Notes under the pieces: generated by a model
Seen by the model: the letters and a program-made list of their open reading frames with translations, nothing else
Told to the model about the DNA's origin: nothing
The model's database searches: none
Position numbers and translations under genes: made by a program
Part shown: in pieces, positions 53,451 through 64,000 of the stretch
Position numbering within the stretch: the stretch's first letter is position 1
How the letters are laid out: every line of letters starts with the position of its first letter
From: Aselliscus stoliczkanus
Lineage: Eukaryota; Chordata; Mammalia; Chiroptera; Hipposideridae
Direction: 5' to 3'
Length of the DNA: 64,000 nt
Assembly (NCBI GenBank): GCA_033961575.1
Contig: CM066732.1
Location: 49,629,001-49,693,000, forward strand

Positions 53451-54220
53451 GAAATTTCAGGTTTCCTTGGTATAGTAATACCATTTGTGTTGCTGACTTC
53501 TGTTTATATTGTATCTACAATTTCCCAAATGACATCGATTCCTTTGAGGGGCTCTTTTTCCATTGTCCCCTGTCCAGGTTTGGGATCCTGTCTTAGGCCA
53601 CCAGCACTGCATGCACAGTTTTGTCGGTTGGTGACCTCAATGAGTTGCTTACTTTATTCACAGTGCTTGTTCTACAGGCCAAGCATTTTCACATCTATTT
53701 GAATCTGTATTCCCAAGGCCATATGGGAACGTTTCTTCGGCTCCAACTGTACATGCCTTGTGGGATATCCATCCCCCTCCGATTCCCCCCAAACAGCCCA
53801 GAAGGCTACCTGAGAGACCCTGTGCTATCCAAGAACTTGTTCTCTTGGGCATCCTTATGGGCCAGCCTTTTCTTTCTCTGTGGTGTCTTACTGCTATGAT
53901 GCTTTCTGTTCCCGCGGATGACTGACATAGCATCGTGCTGGTAACTCCCTCCAAAGTCACCCATTGCTTCTATGTCTTCATTGGTTGCTCTTCCTGATGG
54001 GAATTGCCAGGACCATGGCTTTTGGTGCTGAACTCTGTCAGTGCACACCAGAGATTTAAAAAATCTGCATTACTGTCTTTTTTCAATCAAACTTTTTGCC
54101 TTCTCTCAAGGTTATTGATGAGCCAAGAGTGAAAAAATCAGGTTTATAACTTCTTAGTATATCCCACAGGGATGATTTGGCATCTGTTCTATCATCGTTG
54201 ACTTGAAGGGTTTTCATGAC
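53451..54220. other. Intergenic DNA, nothing assigned
   Basis: Frames of 92-137 codons on plus and 80-100 on minus overlap between 53289 and 54048. The 137-codon one starts inside the hAT element. No domain is recognised, so these are treated as chance frames. Confidence 0.45.
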
Positions 54221-54224
54221 ACAG

Positions 54225-54400
54225 AGAATCCTGATTTAACATTCTGTTTATCTAATTTAATTCTCATGACAACCCTGGGAGGAAAGTAACATGATTATTG
54301 CCCTTATCCAGATGGGGAAACTGAGGTTTAGTGAGAAAGAGTGACTTGCTCAGTGTCATGTAATTGGTGCCTTTCTCCAAACCCAGGACCTGGCTATTAT
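54225..54400 (-). mobile_element. MIR copy
   Basis: TAATTCTCATGACAACCCTG, CAGATGGGGAAACTGAGGTT and GAGTGACTTGCTCAGTGTCA; antisense MIR. Confidence 0.85.
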
Positions 54401-56055
54401 TCTGTGCCCTCTGCACAGTGGCACATTTTCTGTGATGGTCCTCATTTCAATATTTACCCCCATAAGAACTCTTGTGCTTCTCATACCACTTGCTGTGATT
54501 TTTGGTGTGGCCATTGTAAAAATACCCAACATTAGTAATTCACAAGGATTGTCATGTGCCTCTTCCAGAGGTCCCCGGGCTGGCTTTCAGAACTTTCTTC
54601 CCCTGACGAGAACTTGCCTGTCATCAAGCTTGTGAAGAGGGAATAGAGAGTTATTTTCCAGCTGTTTTGTGTTCTATGTCTTACAGAAAGTCCTGGTGTG
54701 GAATATCTATCTTTGCAGCCAGACTTTAGAACAAGGTGCTGTCCACTTGACCTAAAATGTATGCAGTCTGTTTTTTGTCTAAACATCAAAACTATAACCT
54801 CTGACATTGATATTCAAACAAACAAATAAAAAGTCTCTGATCCTTTGACCTGTACAAATACACTGCTTTCAGGTGATAGCATTGAGACTCTTGGTGCTTG
54901 CTTGTAGATTAATATAAAATGTTTACTCTTGCAGTAGTCATTTGGGATCTTCTGCCCAAAAGAATGTCATTGGCTGGCTGTTTTAAATACACCCAGAACA
55001 ACTTACCTTTTAACTTGAGTATAATCAATTTTTCCTGTGACAGAGAAGGCAGAATTAAATTCCTAAATTAACCCAAGTCCCTGTTGCCAATATCTATTTT
55101 TAGTGAGATTTCATTATTGGGGGAAAATGTACTGTGTGAGACTGTCTCTGACCTGGAAAACGAAGAGAGTGGCTAGGTTGCTTTAACACCATTTTTCAAA
55201 AAAAAACTCTTCTTGACACATGTCTTGGAGACTAGGCCTGCTAATAGAAAGAGTTAGCTTGGGGGAAGATGCAGCACAGAGAAGCTCATCTCATTCCAAG
55301 ATGTCTCCTGCCATCCAGGAGAGAGTTCAGAAGAGAGAGGTAGTGCAGATGGGGAAATGGGACCAGAGACCAGCCTGGGCCGTTCAGGACTTCCGTTCCC
55401 AAGACATGGGTAGGAGCTCGGGAAACACCCTGCAGGATGGAGCCAGCCTCAGCAGAAAGGAGTGCACACACACACTGGGAGCAGATGAAAGCTGTGTTTC
55501 ATTCTGGCGCAGGCCTGAGCTGCTGGCCCAGGTGGCATTATTCATTTAGTGCTATTCCATCCTTCGCAGGAAAAGCACAGCAGGCTTCTAATGCTTGAGT
55601 TTTTAAACATTCAGAAGGCTGTGATGCTATAAATAAGCTTCCTGTGTCAGAGATTAAATCAACCACGTTGCCTTCCATGCCAACTTTATTTCTGAAACAA
55701 CGTGTTTTCAACAGAAATCAAAATACATGTTAATCATTTCCTTCTGACAAGCTAATAAGAGCCTTGAAAATCTCAGTGGAGAGCTGCAGAGAGGACGGTA
55801 AGGAGCACAAACCGGGTCTGCGTGACTTATCTGCTGGAGAACACCGCAGCCATCCTGCATGTTGGAAATCTTTTGCCTGAACTTGTAGCATGATGCTGCA
55901 GAGAACCAGGACTGGGCTGGACTCTTTTCATCAGTAGATTCTTGGCTGTTGTATTTTGGATACACCAACACAGAGGCTGTGTCTTTGAGATGACTAATAA
56001 CACGTTAGCAAACAGTTGTCCAGTCCAACATCCATTCTTTCTTTGGGCAGAACAC
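54401..56055. other. 1.65-kb repeat-poor DNA, nothing assigned
   Basis: No named repeat. A 109-codon plus frame (55220-55549) and shorter minus frames are not recognisable and lack a convincing exon context. The region 55030-55140 is AT-rich single-copy DNA that may be conserved. Confidence 0.4.
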
Positions 56056-56059
56056 CCCA

Positions 56060-56490
56060 ATTTTCTTGGGAAACCATCATTTGCACAATCTTAACTCACA
56101 TGGTTTTGTGTGGGTAACTCTATCCCCTAGCTCCAGAAGCGGGACCAGTGCTAACCAATCAGAGCTTTCCATCTCCTTGGCAATGGCAATTGGTTCCGAG
56201 TTGAGCCAATCATCCAGGTTGGCCAATGGGAGCAAATCTTGGAGCTTGGCTGAAACTTTGGGAAAAGAGCATGTTTCCCCCTTCCCGCCCCCTGGAGTTA
56301 CTAGGTTGGAGCTGCTGAGTTTCATCAGAGCCATTTGATCACCTGAGATTGAAGCCAACCCAGAATAAAGCAGAAATAAGGGATGGAGAAAGATTCCTGA
56401 TGATATTGTTTGAGCACCTGGATACAGTCCGGTTTGAATTTAGATGCATTCCTAGACTTGTTTATGTGAACATGTTCTATTTGTTTTCAT
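56060..56490 (-). mobile_element. Family X copy
   Basis: GCTAACCAATCAGAGCTTTC, GAAGCCAACCCAGAATAAAG, TCCTGATGATATTGTTTGAG and CACCTGGATACAGTCC. Opposite-strand frames of about 90 codons at 56066-56358 lie here. Confidence 0.55.
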
Positions 56491-57030
56491 TGAGAGTGAG
56501 TTGGCTTTTCATCACTTGAAATAGTCCTAATTCAGTGGTCCAGCTGATTAATTTAGCCAAACTGGTCAATTCAGTGATAAAATGTATTTGTGGATTTACC
56601 AACCTGTTGTGAAACTAGATTTATTCTAACTTCGAGTCACTAGTTTGGCAGTGCAGGGCAGACTCAGCTCTAGTGAAAGAGGGTGGCCACAGCACCCCCA
56701 GCAGCTGAAGGGGGTTGCTGAGAAGCTGAGTAGGGAGGCTGGTGCTGGGGACTGTGCTCTCTTGGTGGGAGATCATTTGGAACCCCTGACTCTAAGAAAA
56801 AGTAGACTCTAGCCAGGAACCCTTTAGCCATCAGGAGAAGCTTTGAAGATGTGACAAGATTGTATATCTGCTCCCAGCTAGATTCACCCGTGCTCTTTAT
56901 TGCAAAGTTTTCTGTGTAATTTCGGGTGTCTCACGGAATCACAGAAATCTAGTAAGGGTCCCCTGGGAATTCTAGGTCACACATTAAGAGCCTGGGAAAG
57001 TAACGTACCTTTTATGTTTAATAAGATTTG
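56491..57030. other. Intergenic DNA, nothing assigned
   Basis: No named repeat or exon. Confidence 0.45.
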
Positions 57031-57034
57031 CTAT

Positions 57035-57262
57035 TAATGATACATATTTGCTCGTTAAGATATTTGAGGACTTGTCCTGGGCACAGTACTTAACATATGG
57101 TGTTTGTTTATATTTTTACAATGACCCCATGGGGGAGACGCTCTTATCCTAATTTGACAAATGAATAATCTGAGATGCAGAAAAGCTATGTAGTGTTCAG
57201 GGTCACAGTTTATAAGTGAGCAAAATCGAAACCTCAGTCTAGAAGACAAAGAGGCCACATTC
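57035..57262 (-). mobile_element. MIR copy
   Basis: CCTGGGCACAGTACTTAACA, TATTTTTACAATGACCCCAT and CAGGGTCACAGTTTATAAGT; antisense. Confidence 0.75.
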
Positions 57263-57489
57263 TACCTCACTTCACTGACTTTATAAATCCATGCCAGCCC
57301 ATAATGGTTTGAGTCCTTACATCTACCTTAAATGTATCATGACACAGTTTAAGTTCATGGTTTCATGGAGGTGGTGTGAGATTATATAGGCTCTAGTCCC
57401 AAACTGGACAAGTAACTTTTGGTAAATTACTTAGTGTCTGAAACAGTTTCTTTTCACAGGGAGAATGTTGGTACGTTTTAATTCTTTTT

Positions 57490-58500
57490 TTCCATTTTCC
57501 TTATTTATTTTGTAAAAATTGGAGAATTACAAAAGGGAAAGGGGCTTATGAAAAATCAACACAGAAATAGAAAGCAGTGAGTAGGCACAGCGTGAAAATC
57601 CCTCTCAGTGGCTCCTGCCATCTCACTCCCAGAGGCAACCAGTTTTAAAGTTCTCTTTAAAACAGCTCTTTTCTATGGAGTTATAGTCTTCCCACACCAC
57701 AAGTACAGTTTACTTTTTTTTAAAAAAAGATTTTATTGGGGAATTGGGGGAGGGGAACAGCATTGGGGAATGGGGGAAGGGGAACAGACAAGTTGCTGTC
57801 CTTTTGTTCTTCAGTCTAGTTGCAGAGAATGTTGCTTCACTGGCCCATGTTGGTATCGTCATTGCGCTTTTCCCAGATGAGGCAGCTCGGTTGCCGGCCT
57901 CTGAATGGTTGCTCACCGCGGTTATTGGCAGCTCACGCTGGCTGCTGGCTGCTCACGCTGACTGCCGGCCGCTCACTGTAGCCTATGGCAGCCCACTGCA
58001 GCAGGGGCTGGGCCTCACAGCCCAGCTCCAGGTGGAGCTGTTGTTAGCTGTAGAGAGCAGTGTCATTGGCCCTCATGTGGGATCCGAACCGGGGCCACTG
58101 GCGTCCCAAGCCAGCTCTTAACCAATGCGCCACTTGGCCGGCCCTCCAGTTTACTTTTAAACAAAAATAAAATCATATGTCTTGGTACCTTTTCATGTCA
58201 GTAATGCTATCGATCTACAACAGGGTTTTACATGCCTACATTTGATCCACAGATATGGACATATATATTTTGCTTCATCATTCCCTGACAGATGGACATT
58301 TTCAGTTGCTTCCATTTTAAAGATAAGTTTTTAAACTTTGCTATAGTGAATACCCTTACATATATATCTTTGCTCACATGACTATTTCTATAAAACCAAT
58401 CCCTAGAAATAGAATTGCAGGGTCAAGCATGGTTCTGTATTTTAAAGTCAATGCACAAGAGACCATTTTTGGCATTATTAAAGGGATTCCAGTGAAATAT
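57490..58500 (-). mobile_element. Old L1, antisense, split by a SINE
   Basis: Before the SINE: CTCACTCCCAGAGGCAACCA, TTTCTATGGAGTTATAGTC. After it: TTCATCATTCCCTGACAGAT, CATTTTCAGTTGCTTCCATT and CCCTAGAAATAGAATTGCAG. Both pieces fit one antisense old L1. Confidence 0.75.
57718..58146 (-). mobile_element. Long bat SINE inside old L1
   Basis: Tail complement AAAAAAAGATTTTATTGGGG, body with the 20-bp units, head complement GCCACTTGGCCGGCCCT. TSD CAGTTTACTTTT at 57706-57717 and 58147-58158. The 125-codon frame at 57744-58121 is antisense SINE. Confidence 0.94.
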
Positions 58501-58890
58501 TCTAGAACTTGCTGAGTTTAGCTCTTTTCCTGTGGACTTAGGATCATTCAGGCACAGGGACAACATGCCTTCTTGGTTGCTCCAGTTGGCCCACTCCCAC
58601 TGGAGGCTCCTTTGTATTCAAGCACTCATCTGAGTTCTGTCTTTCCTTGAGCAGCTCAGGGCTTATGCATATTGTGGCAGACTTGGAGCCAGCTTCCCAT
58701 CTCCTTTACCCACCTGCAGACTCAGCGGCGCTTGGAAACTACTGCCCAACCAGACAGCGACTGGCGGTCCCCTCAAGTGATGCCCACAGCCAAAGTCAGA
58801 AACACCCTGCAGTCACAGTCTGATGAGAATGCAAGGGGGATCCATGAGAATGGCTGCTTAAGATGCTGATGCTGGAGGCTTAAGCCTTTG
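58501..58890. other. Intergenic DNA, nothing assigned
   Basis: A 65-codon frame at 58672-58869 is unrecognised. No repeat is named. Confidence 0.45.
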
Positions 58891-58894
58891 ACAA

Positions 58895-59040
58895 AACCTC
58901 ATTAATTGGTTCATTCCTTTAACAAATATTTTTGGAGTGTCTATTATGAGCCCAGCAACCTGACAGGAGTCAGGGATACAATAAATCACCAAAAACACAT
59001 ATGGCCTCCTACTCATGGTGACTAACAACATGACAGAGGT
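58895..59040 (-). mobile_element. L2 LINE 3' end, antisense
   Basis: CATTCCTTTAACAAATATTT, GAGTGTCTATTATGAGCCCA and GGAGTCAGGGATACAATAAA. Confidence 0.75.
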
Positions 59041-59254
59041 CTACTCTCTTTTCCTTGCAAGTTCGGATTATGTCTTAGAAACACCTCAAATGAAAGGTGT
59101 GTTTGAAAGGGGGTTTTAGAAACCAGAACTAATCCAACCAAGATAGGGTGAAGACAAACTTTCCTTGAAAAGAGTAAGCAACATTCCACAGTGTAATGAT
59201 AAATCAACAGGGTATTGGGATAGATAATGAAATCAAATGAGATCAATCACTTTG

Positions 59255-59680
59255 CCCCCATCTCCCCCTTACTCCCCCTCACAGTTATTTTCTCCACCAC
59301 TGCTGAGGGGACCACTTGGACCCTTTCTTTATTCCTGGCACAGCTGATTGGACCAGGGTTGAACCCCTGACTCAGGCTCAGCCAACCATATTCTTTGTTG
59401 AAGAGCTGGAATTTTAGCATGAGGACTCAGGTCAGACATTTTTGGGCAGCTGAGGTGGGAAGAATTTAAAAGAAGGAAATATGTCCTGGCCCAATGGGCA
59501 AATGGAACAGAGAAGGTGATGCTGCAGACAAAGAGAAAGAATGCAGGGAGAAGGAAAGAAGCAGAGAAGAGAACAGTGGAGTCAGTCCACCCCAAGAAAA
59601 AAAGGTACCTACCAAGAAGGACTTCTAGTGGCTAACTGGGCTCAAATTTAAAAACGGAACCCAGTAGCCATTTCTAAACC
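59255..59680 (-). mobile_element. Family X copy
   Basis: CCACTGCTGAGGGGACCACT, TGATTGGACCAGGGTTGAAC and AACAGAGAAGGTGATGCTGC; decayed reverse-sense copy. Confidence 0.4.
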
Positions 59681-59819
59681 AGGGCCTCTCGTGTAATCTG
59701 TGCTTTGGGGAGAAGCCTGCACTAAACTTCCTGCTTCTGGCACTGAACTGCCTGGTTGCCCTGTGTTTCTGCCCTTTGAGCTAACACTTATAAAGGAGTT
59801 CCTGCAATCATATTCCAAC

Positions 59820-60300
59820 CAACAGGACTGAGACTTTCTCCATTCAATCAGATGTGCAGCTATGTCCCCTCATTAGCATCTTCACCTACCAATTGGAGTG
59901 GCTCCACTCCAGCCAATCAGGACCGTGCTTTTTGGACCAATCAAATTGTGAGGATTTAGAGTCCTTTAGCGTTCCCTTTCCACTGAAGGCTGAAGGCTCT
60001 GTTTCCCTGGCTCTTGGGAAGGTGAACTGCCAAAGACCTCTTGTCTTGCTGGACTGGAGTGGACCTAGTAGACTGGAGCAGTGCGGAATAGACCTGACTG
60101 GAGTAGGGCTGCCTTGCTCGAGGGCCACCTGTCCAATGGCTATCTCGCTGCTGCGTTGTAATACTGTTGAGCTGGTCCGCAGCCATGCTCTATCACAGTT
60201 GAGCTGTTTGCACTGGGTAAAGTTTCTTTCTCTACCTCATACCAAACTGGGGACTCCTGTTGGCATTGAATTGACTCCAGGGACCATTGGTTGACAAGTC
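59820..60300 (+). mobile_element. Possible ERV LTR (class I-like), tentative
   Basis: An LTR-like layout: several CCAAT boxes (CCAATCAGGACC near 59919, ACCAATCAAATT near 59937), a GTAAAGTTTCTTTCTC segment near 60218 where class I LTRs carry their poly(A)/R region, and a CA-ending segment near 60294. I could not fix both ends or a TSD, and no gag, pol or env homology is visible. The 146-codon frame at 59854-60294 runs through it and is not a viral gene. Confidence 0.35.
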
Positions 60301-62695
60301 CCAGAAAGAGAAAGACAACTGAAGAATTCTCTTTATGTCAGAATTCTCTCCTGAGATGAAGGACACTTCCTATTTTAGATTCCCTGAATCATCTCAATAA
60401 ATCCCTGGGGTTTTTTTTCTTGAACTAACCTGATGGTTTCTCTTTCTGGTGACCGCCACTATTCCCCCCAACACCTCTCCAACACATATTTCTCAGGCTC
60501 AGACAATCTTTGCTCCCTCTGTACCACTGAGAATATGGGTGATAGAGAAGCTTCTTTTCATTCTGTTCCTAAGGGCTAAAGATATATCCTTGGAAGGTAT
60601 ATTCCATTTGACTCAATCTGTCATTTCTCTGACAGTCTGATTATTTTGGAGATGTGCTGAACTCCATCCTCAGGGACTCTGTAAAGAAGACTCAGCTTGG
60701 AGCATTCGTGAATCCATTTGTTCCTCAATTAGGGAGCCCTGGAAACAGACACTCTGTGGGTGGGACGCTCGGCACTGCTCTCTGCTGGGGGAGATGGGAG
60801 ACATGGTCCACCCTGGGAGAAGCTTCCCTAGAAATGCGGCCTGGAGGTCAGTGAAGCCTCTGCTATTTTCCTCCAGAGAAACTGACAACTTGGATGTGTC
60901 CATTGAAACCAGAATTACAATTTTAATCCAAGCCTAGAAGCTCAAAGTGAGTGAGTAATTTCCAAAGAGTTACTGATCCATGGGAAGTGGTGAGGTCCAG
61001 GGGAAATACTTCCTTCAATGACTAGGATCATCCAGAGCGATGAAAGCAAATTCATATTTTTGCTTCAGCTGCACTCGCAAGCATTTGCAAACACACCTTA
61101 AAAAAATTATTGTTGGGTCACTGTAGGACAAAGCACACACACCTCCGTCACAGAAACCCAGATGAAGCCTGTGTGAAGAAGGGTGGTTCTCATGGCTGGG
61201 TGAGTTCACGGCTCAGTCCAGCATTCCCATGGGAATCTCTGCCAAGGTGAACCTCTCCTTTGCCTATGGATCTTAATAATTTTGACAGAGGACTTTGTTG
61301 TTTTGTGAAAGACAGGTGAAGGGACGATGAGCCATGTTCTGTCTTCTTCCCTGCCCCCACTGCCTTGTTCCCCGACCTGTCCGTTGTCCCCCATGCCAAT
61401 CGACAAAAACTGTCCACTCCCCCAAAAAGCTCCAGCACGGATGCCTGAGTTCCCAGCACCCTCGATCTCCTTTGTGGGTTTTCGCACTCAGACGGACTTA
61501 CTGAGCATGAGGGAACACAGGCTGGCATCAGAAGCAAGTCTGGTTTCTTTCTTTGTCTTCCCTCCCCCTCCCCACCCCCTTTCTTTAGATTGCCGCCTTC
61601 AGCTGTGTATAAATGAAGCACTTTCTTGTGCTTTTGCAGGTCACATCTGGGATACCCTGGGCATCTCTGGCATAAACTCTGAGTTTATGAAACTAGTCAT
61701 TTGTTGCTTCCAGTTTAGAATGCCTGATATTGCCGTTGTTTGCTTGGAGTTCGGGTATCTGATATTCTTCATGTTAAGGTCAATTTTATTGATCCTGAAC
61801 TCCGTGCCCTCATTTCTTTCCCCAGTGCATTTTTTTTTTGAGGCACACACAGAGAGGGTAACCAATCTTAATATCGTGTGTTCACAATTCTATTTAGCAT
61901 GAAATCAGTAACTGACATATTAATTATAATAATCTGTTAAATATACTTTACCTACATGTTAATTATGGGAGACCATTCTCATTTATTTCTCTGGGTAGCC
62001 TATTAATTCAACCCAGATGGTACAGCTTTGTGAGACGGTAACACTGAGCATTTGCAGAATAAATCATGTTGCCAAGATACAGCAGCAAAAACGTTATCAG
62101 CTGAATAAGCTTTAGTCTGATATAACCAGGAAAGAAAGCTTACCTATTACTCACAGACTAGAGCTTAGTTTAAAACAGGATCAGTATACCAGTGTTTAAA
62201 AAAATGTTTGGGGAACATATCATGGTTTCTTTCAAAAGAGTGGATTCTTTATTTAAGCCCAGTGCCCCATAAATAATTCCAAAATGTGCAAAGGGAGTTC
62301 ATCATAACTTGGGGGGAGGGGAAGAGAGGCATCTGTGATTTTCTTGGACATTTTGATGTCAAGGCTGGAGTCATTTGGGGAAGTACTGACACACCTATGC
62401 CCACTTCCACCATTTCCTTGCTCCCTTTAATTTCTTCCCAGATACTAATAGGCAGAACTCTGGTTCAGTCTCTTTGGGGCTCTCTAGTTCAGGCCATATT
62501 TATATTTGGGAGGCTGATTCATCTCCGAATGGGGCCAATTTCAATGATGAAGCCAGAATCAGTGAGTGAGGTGTCAGTATCATCTTCTTTCTTGGGGAAG
62601 ATCTCCTAGCTCCATTGGCCAGGGATTTTTGTTGTTGTTGTTCAACAATGTGGTGCAACAATTTAATCAGCATGCACTCATTATTTGTTTCCAAA
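60301..62695. other. 2.4-kb repeat-poor DNA, nothing assigned
   Basis: No named repeat. The largest frame (61327-61902, 191 codons) contains two pyrimidine-tract/AG strings near 61585 and 61640 but has no recognisable domain. It overlaps minus frames of 93 and 143 codons. I do not call a gene. Confidence 0.4.
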
Positions 62696-62699
62696 AAGA

Positions 62700-63265
62700 A
62701 CTATGCTATTCCTTGGGAACCAGTGGGGGACCAGACTGATATGGACTCTGCCCTCCCAGACCTTACAATGTGAGGGAGGCAATGAAGCACTTATACAGTG
62801 CGATTAGGCCACAGGCATCATGGTTGTCGGGACACGTAGCAGAGGCCCCCATTGGGGAGGCACAGAGAGGCTTCCCCGAGTAGTGCTTTCATCGATTGCC
62901 TCTGAGGGGTGAGCAAGAGGCAGCCAACGGGAGCACTAGGAGAGATACAGGTGGCGGGCACAGCCTCTACAAACAGGGCACCACACACTCATCGAACGGA
63001 AGGAAGTGGGTGCAAGTGGAACGTAAGTTTTGTGGGGAAGAAGGGTTGTGAAGACTTCTAAAAGTCGTGGCCAGAGAGATGTGCAGGGGCCAGACAAGGA
63101 GGGTCCTTGTAAACCATATGCAGTGGGGGCCATTGAAGTGTTTAAACATTGAGGTGACAGGGTCAGATTTACATTCTGGGAATTTCATTTTGGCTTTGCC
63201 AAGGCGGACAGTTAGTACACTGGAGCTGTTGATGAAGCAAGAGATGGCGGCATCCTGGCCCAGAA
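62700..63265 (-). mobile_element. L2 LINE, antisense
   Basis: TATGGACTCTGCCCTCCCAG, GGGTCCTTGTAAACCATATG, GGGGCCATTGAAGTGTTTAA and TGGCTTTGCCAAGGCGGACA fit the antisense L2 interior. Confidence 0.65.
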
Positions 63266-63279
63266 GTGAAGCTTTTTTC

Positions 63280-63895
63280 ACCTTCTTATCGCTTTACCTG
63301 CCTACGTCCCTTCTCTCTCTCAAAGTTTTCCTGACATCTCCAGCTTTCACCAAGCCCTCCCTCCTGTAAGCTTTAATAGTAATGTTTTACAAATTATTTC
63401 ATATTTGAAAACAAGCAGACTTCGCTTCTCTACGCCCATGAACAGGCACAGGTGTGTCCATCTCTGCTGCTACGTCAGAGGGTGCCTTCTAACTTCTCTT
63501 TGCCTCTGTCTCTTTTCCACCAACACATGGCTTGTCGTACCCTCTGCATTCCACAATCTGTTGCTCACAATGCCGTTGGCTACTTTTGTCCCATATTTAT
63601 TGTGATATTCTATTTTGTGATGGCGCCTTGATCACACAGTCTAAAGCCAGCTGTCCCCTTGCCTCTCTCATAGCACCCTGTTTCTTTCCTTCATCACATT
63701 GGCCACAATGCATAATTGGAGGTTTGATTTGCTTTGCTTGCTTATTTGTGCTTTTTCCTGCCTCCCCCACTAGACTTTAAGTCCCACCAGGGCATGCCTG
63801 TTTTTCTCCATCGTATTCAACACCGTGCATGTAGCATGGTGCCTCGTACATAGTAGCTGTGCAACAGATAAAAATTTCTTGAATGACTGATTATT
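63280..63895 (+). mobile_element. L2 LINE 3' end
   Basis: CTAGACTTTAAGTCCCACCA, GGGCATGCCTGTTTTTCTCC, TGGTGCCTCGTACATAGTAG and AATTTCTTGAATGACTGATT. It lies tail-out against an oppositely oriented L2. Frames at 63405-63780 belong to it. Confidence 0.75.
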
Positions 63896-64000
63896 TTTCT
63901 AAACTGGAAGGCACTTTCATTCTTGTGTGGGGAGTGCTTGGATCTCAGAACATGTTTCGGGGGCACGCTCTTAAGCTTAGAGGAAGTGATGAAAACGGGG

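Noticed and set aside
53289..53702. 137-codon plus frame
   Set aside because: It starts inside a hAT-type DNA element, shows no recognisable domain, and competes with minus frames.
55220..55549. 109-codon plus frame in single-copy DNA
   Set aside because: No recognisable domain, no exon borders I can defend, and a competing minus frame.
59854..60294. 146-codon frame near the LTR-like segment, considered as a viral remnant
   Set aside because: No gag, pol or env similarity is visible; it lies within non-coding LTR-like sequence.
61327..61902. Largest plus frame (191 codons) with two acceptor-like pyrimidine/AG strings
   Set aside because: No domain is recognisable, composition is like the flanks, minus frames overlap it, and no donor or partner exon can be placed.

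Overview
The window is non-coding mammalian nuclear DNA, almost certainly from a bat. I found no exon, RNA gene, bacterial-type gene or CRISPR array that I can support. The organism call rests on twelve tRNA-derived SINE insertions. Their heads read GGCCGGCCGAGTGGCGC...GGTTCGGATCC, the long copies end in CCCCAATTCCCAATAAAATC, and this combination resembles the bat VES/Rhin SINE group. A rhinolophoid (horseshoe or leaf-nosed) bat is my best guess. L1 3' ends with a G-rich UTR, mariner-type miniature elements and a normal mammalian background of L2, MIR, MER5A, MaLR and old L1 agree with this. All frames longer than about 60 codons fall in repeats, in microsatellites or in unremarkable intergenic DNA.

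Layout. 1-9 kb: old L1, MIR and MaLR remnants around one younger L1 3' end (4648-5098), plus a homeodomain-motif-rich single-copy block near 3.0-3.75 kb. 9-20 kb: an old repeat broken by a small mariner palindrome and a (GA)n tract, three SINEs, MER5A, an 88-bp tandem duplication, a degraded L2, an old L1 and a 133-bp mariner MITE. 20-29 kb: a SINE inserted inside another SINE, pyrimidine microsatellites, a quiet single-copy stretch (22-24 kb) and a long antisense L2 split by a 5'-truncated L1. 29-37 kb: another young L1 3' end, four SINEs cutting through L2, L1 and MIR copies, and a quiet AT-rich stretch at 30-31.6 kb. 37.5-41.2 kb: the longest repeat-poor block, with an octamer motif and two similar 130-bp segments 1.19 kb apart. 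41-53 kb: a 238-bp mariner copy that keeps a transposase 3' end, a 135-bp MITE, several copies of one unassigned old repeat, a G-quadruplex-capable tract beside POU/SOX-like motifs, an LTR inside an L2, and a MIR split by a long SINE. 53-64 kb: a hAT-type remnant, MIR and L2 copies, a SINE inside an old L1, and an LTR-like segment near 60 kb.

There are no cooperating genes. What the window preserves is a readable insertion history: target-site duplications were read at almost every young insertion, nesting orders the events, and one progenitor-like mariner copy sits with two deletion derivatives. The single-copy blocks are candidates for conserved regulatory DNA, but conservation cannot be judged from one sequence.
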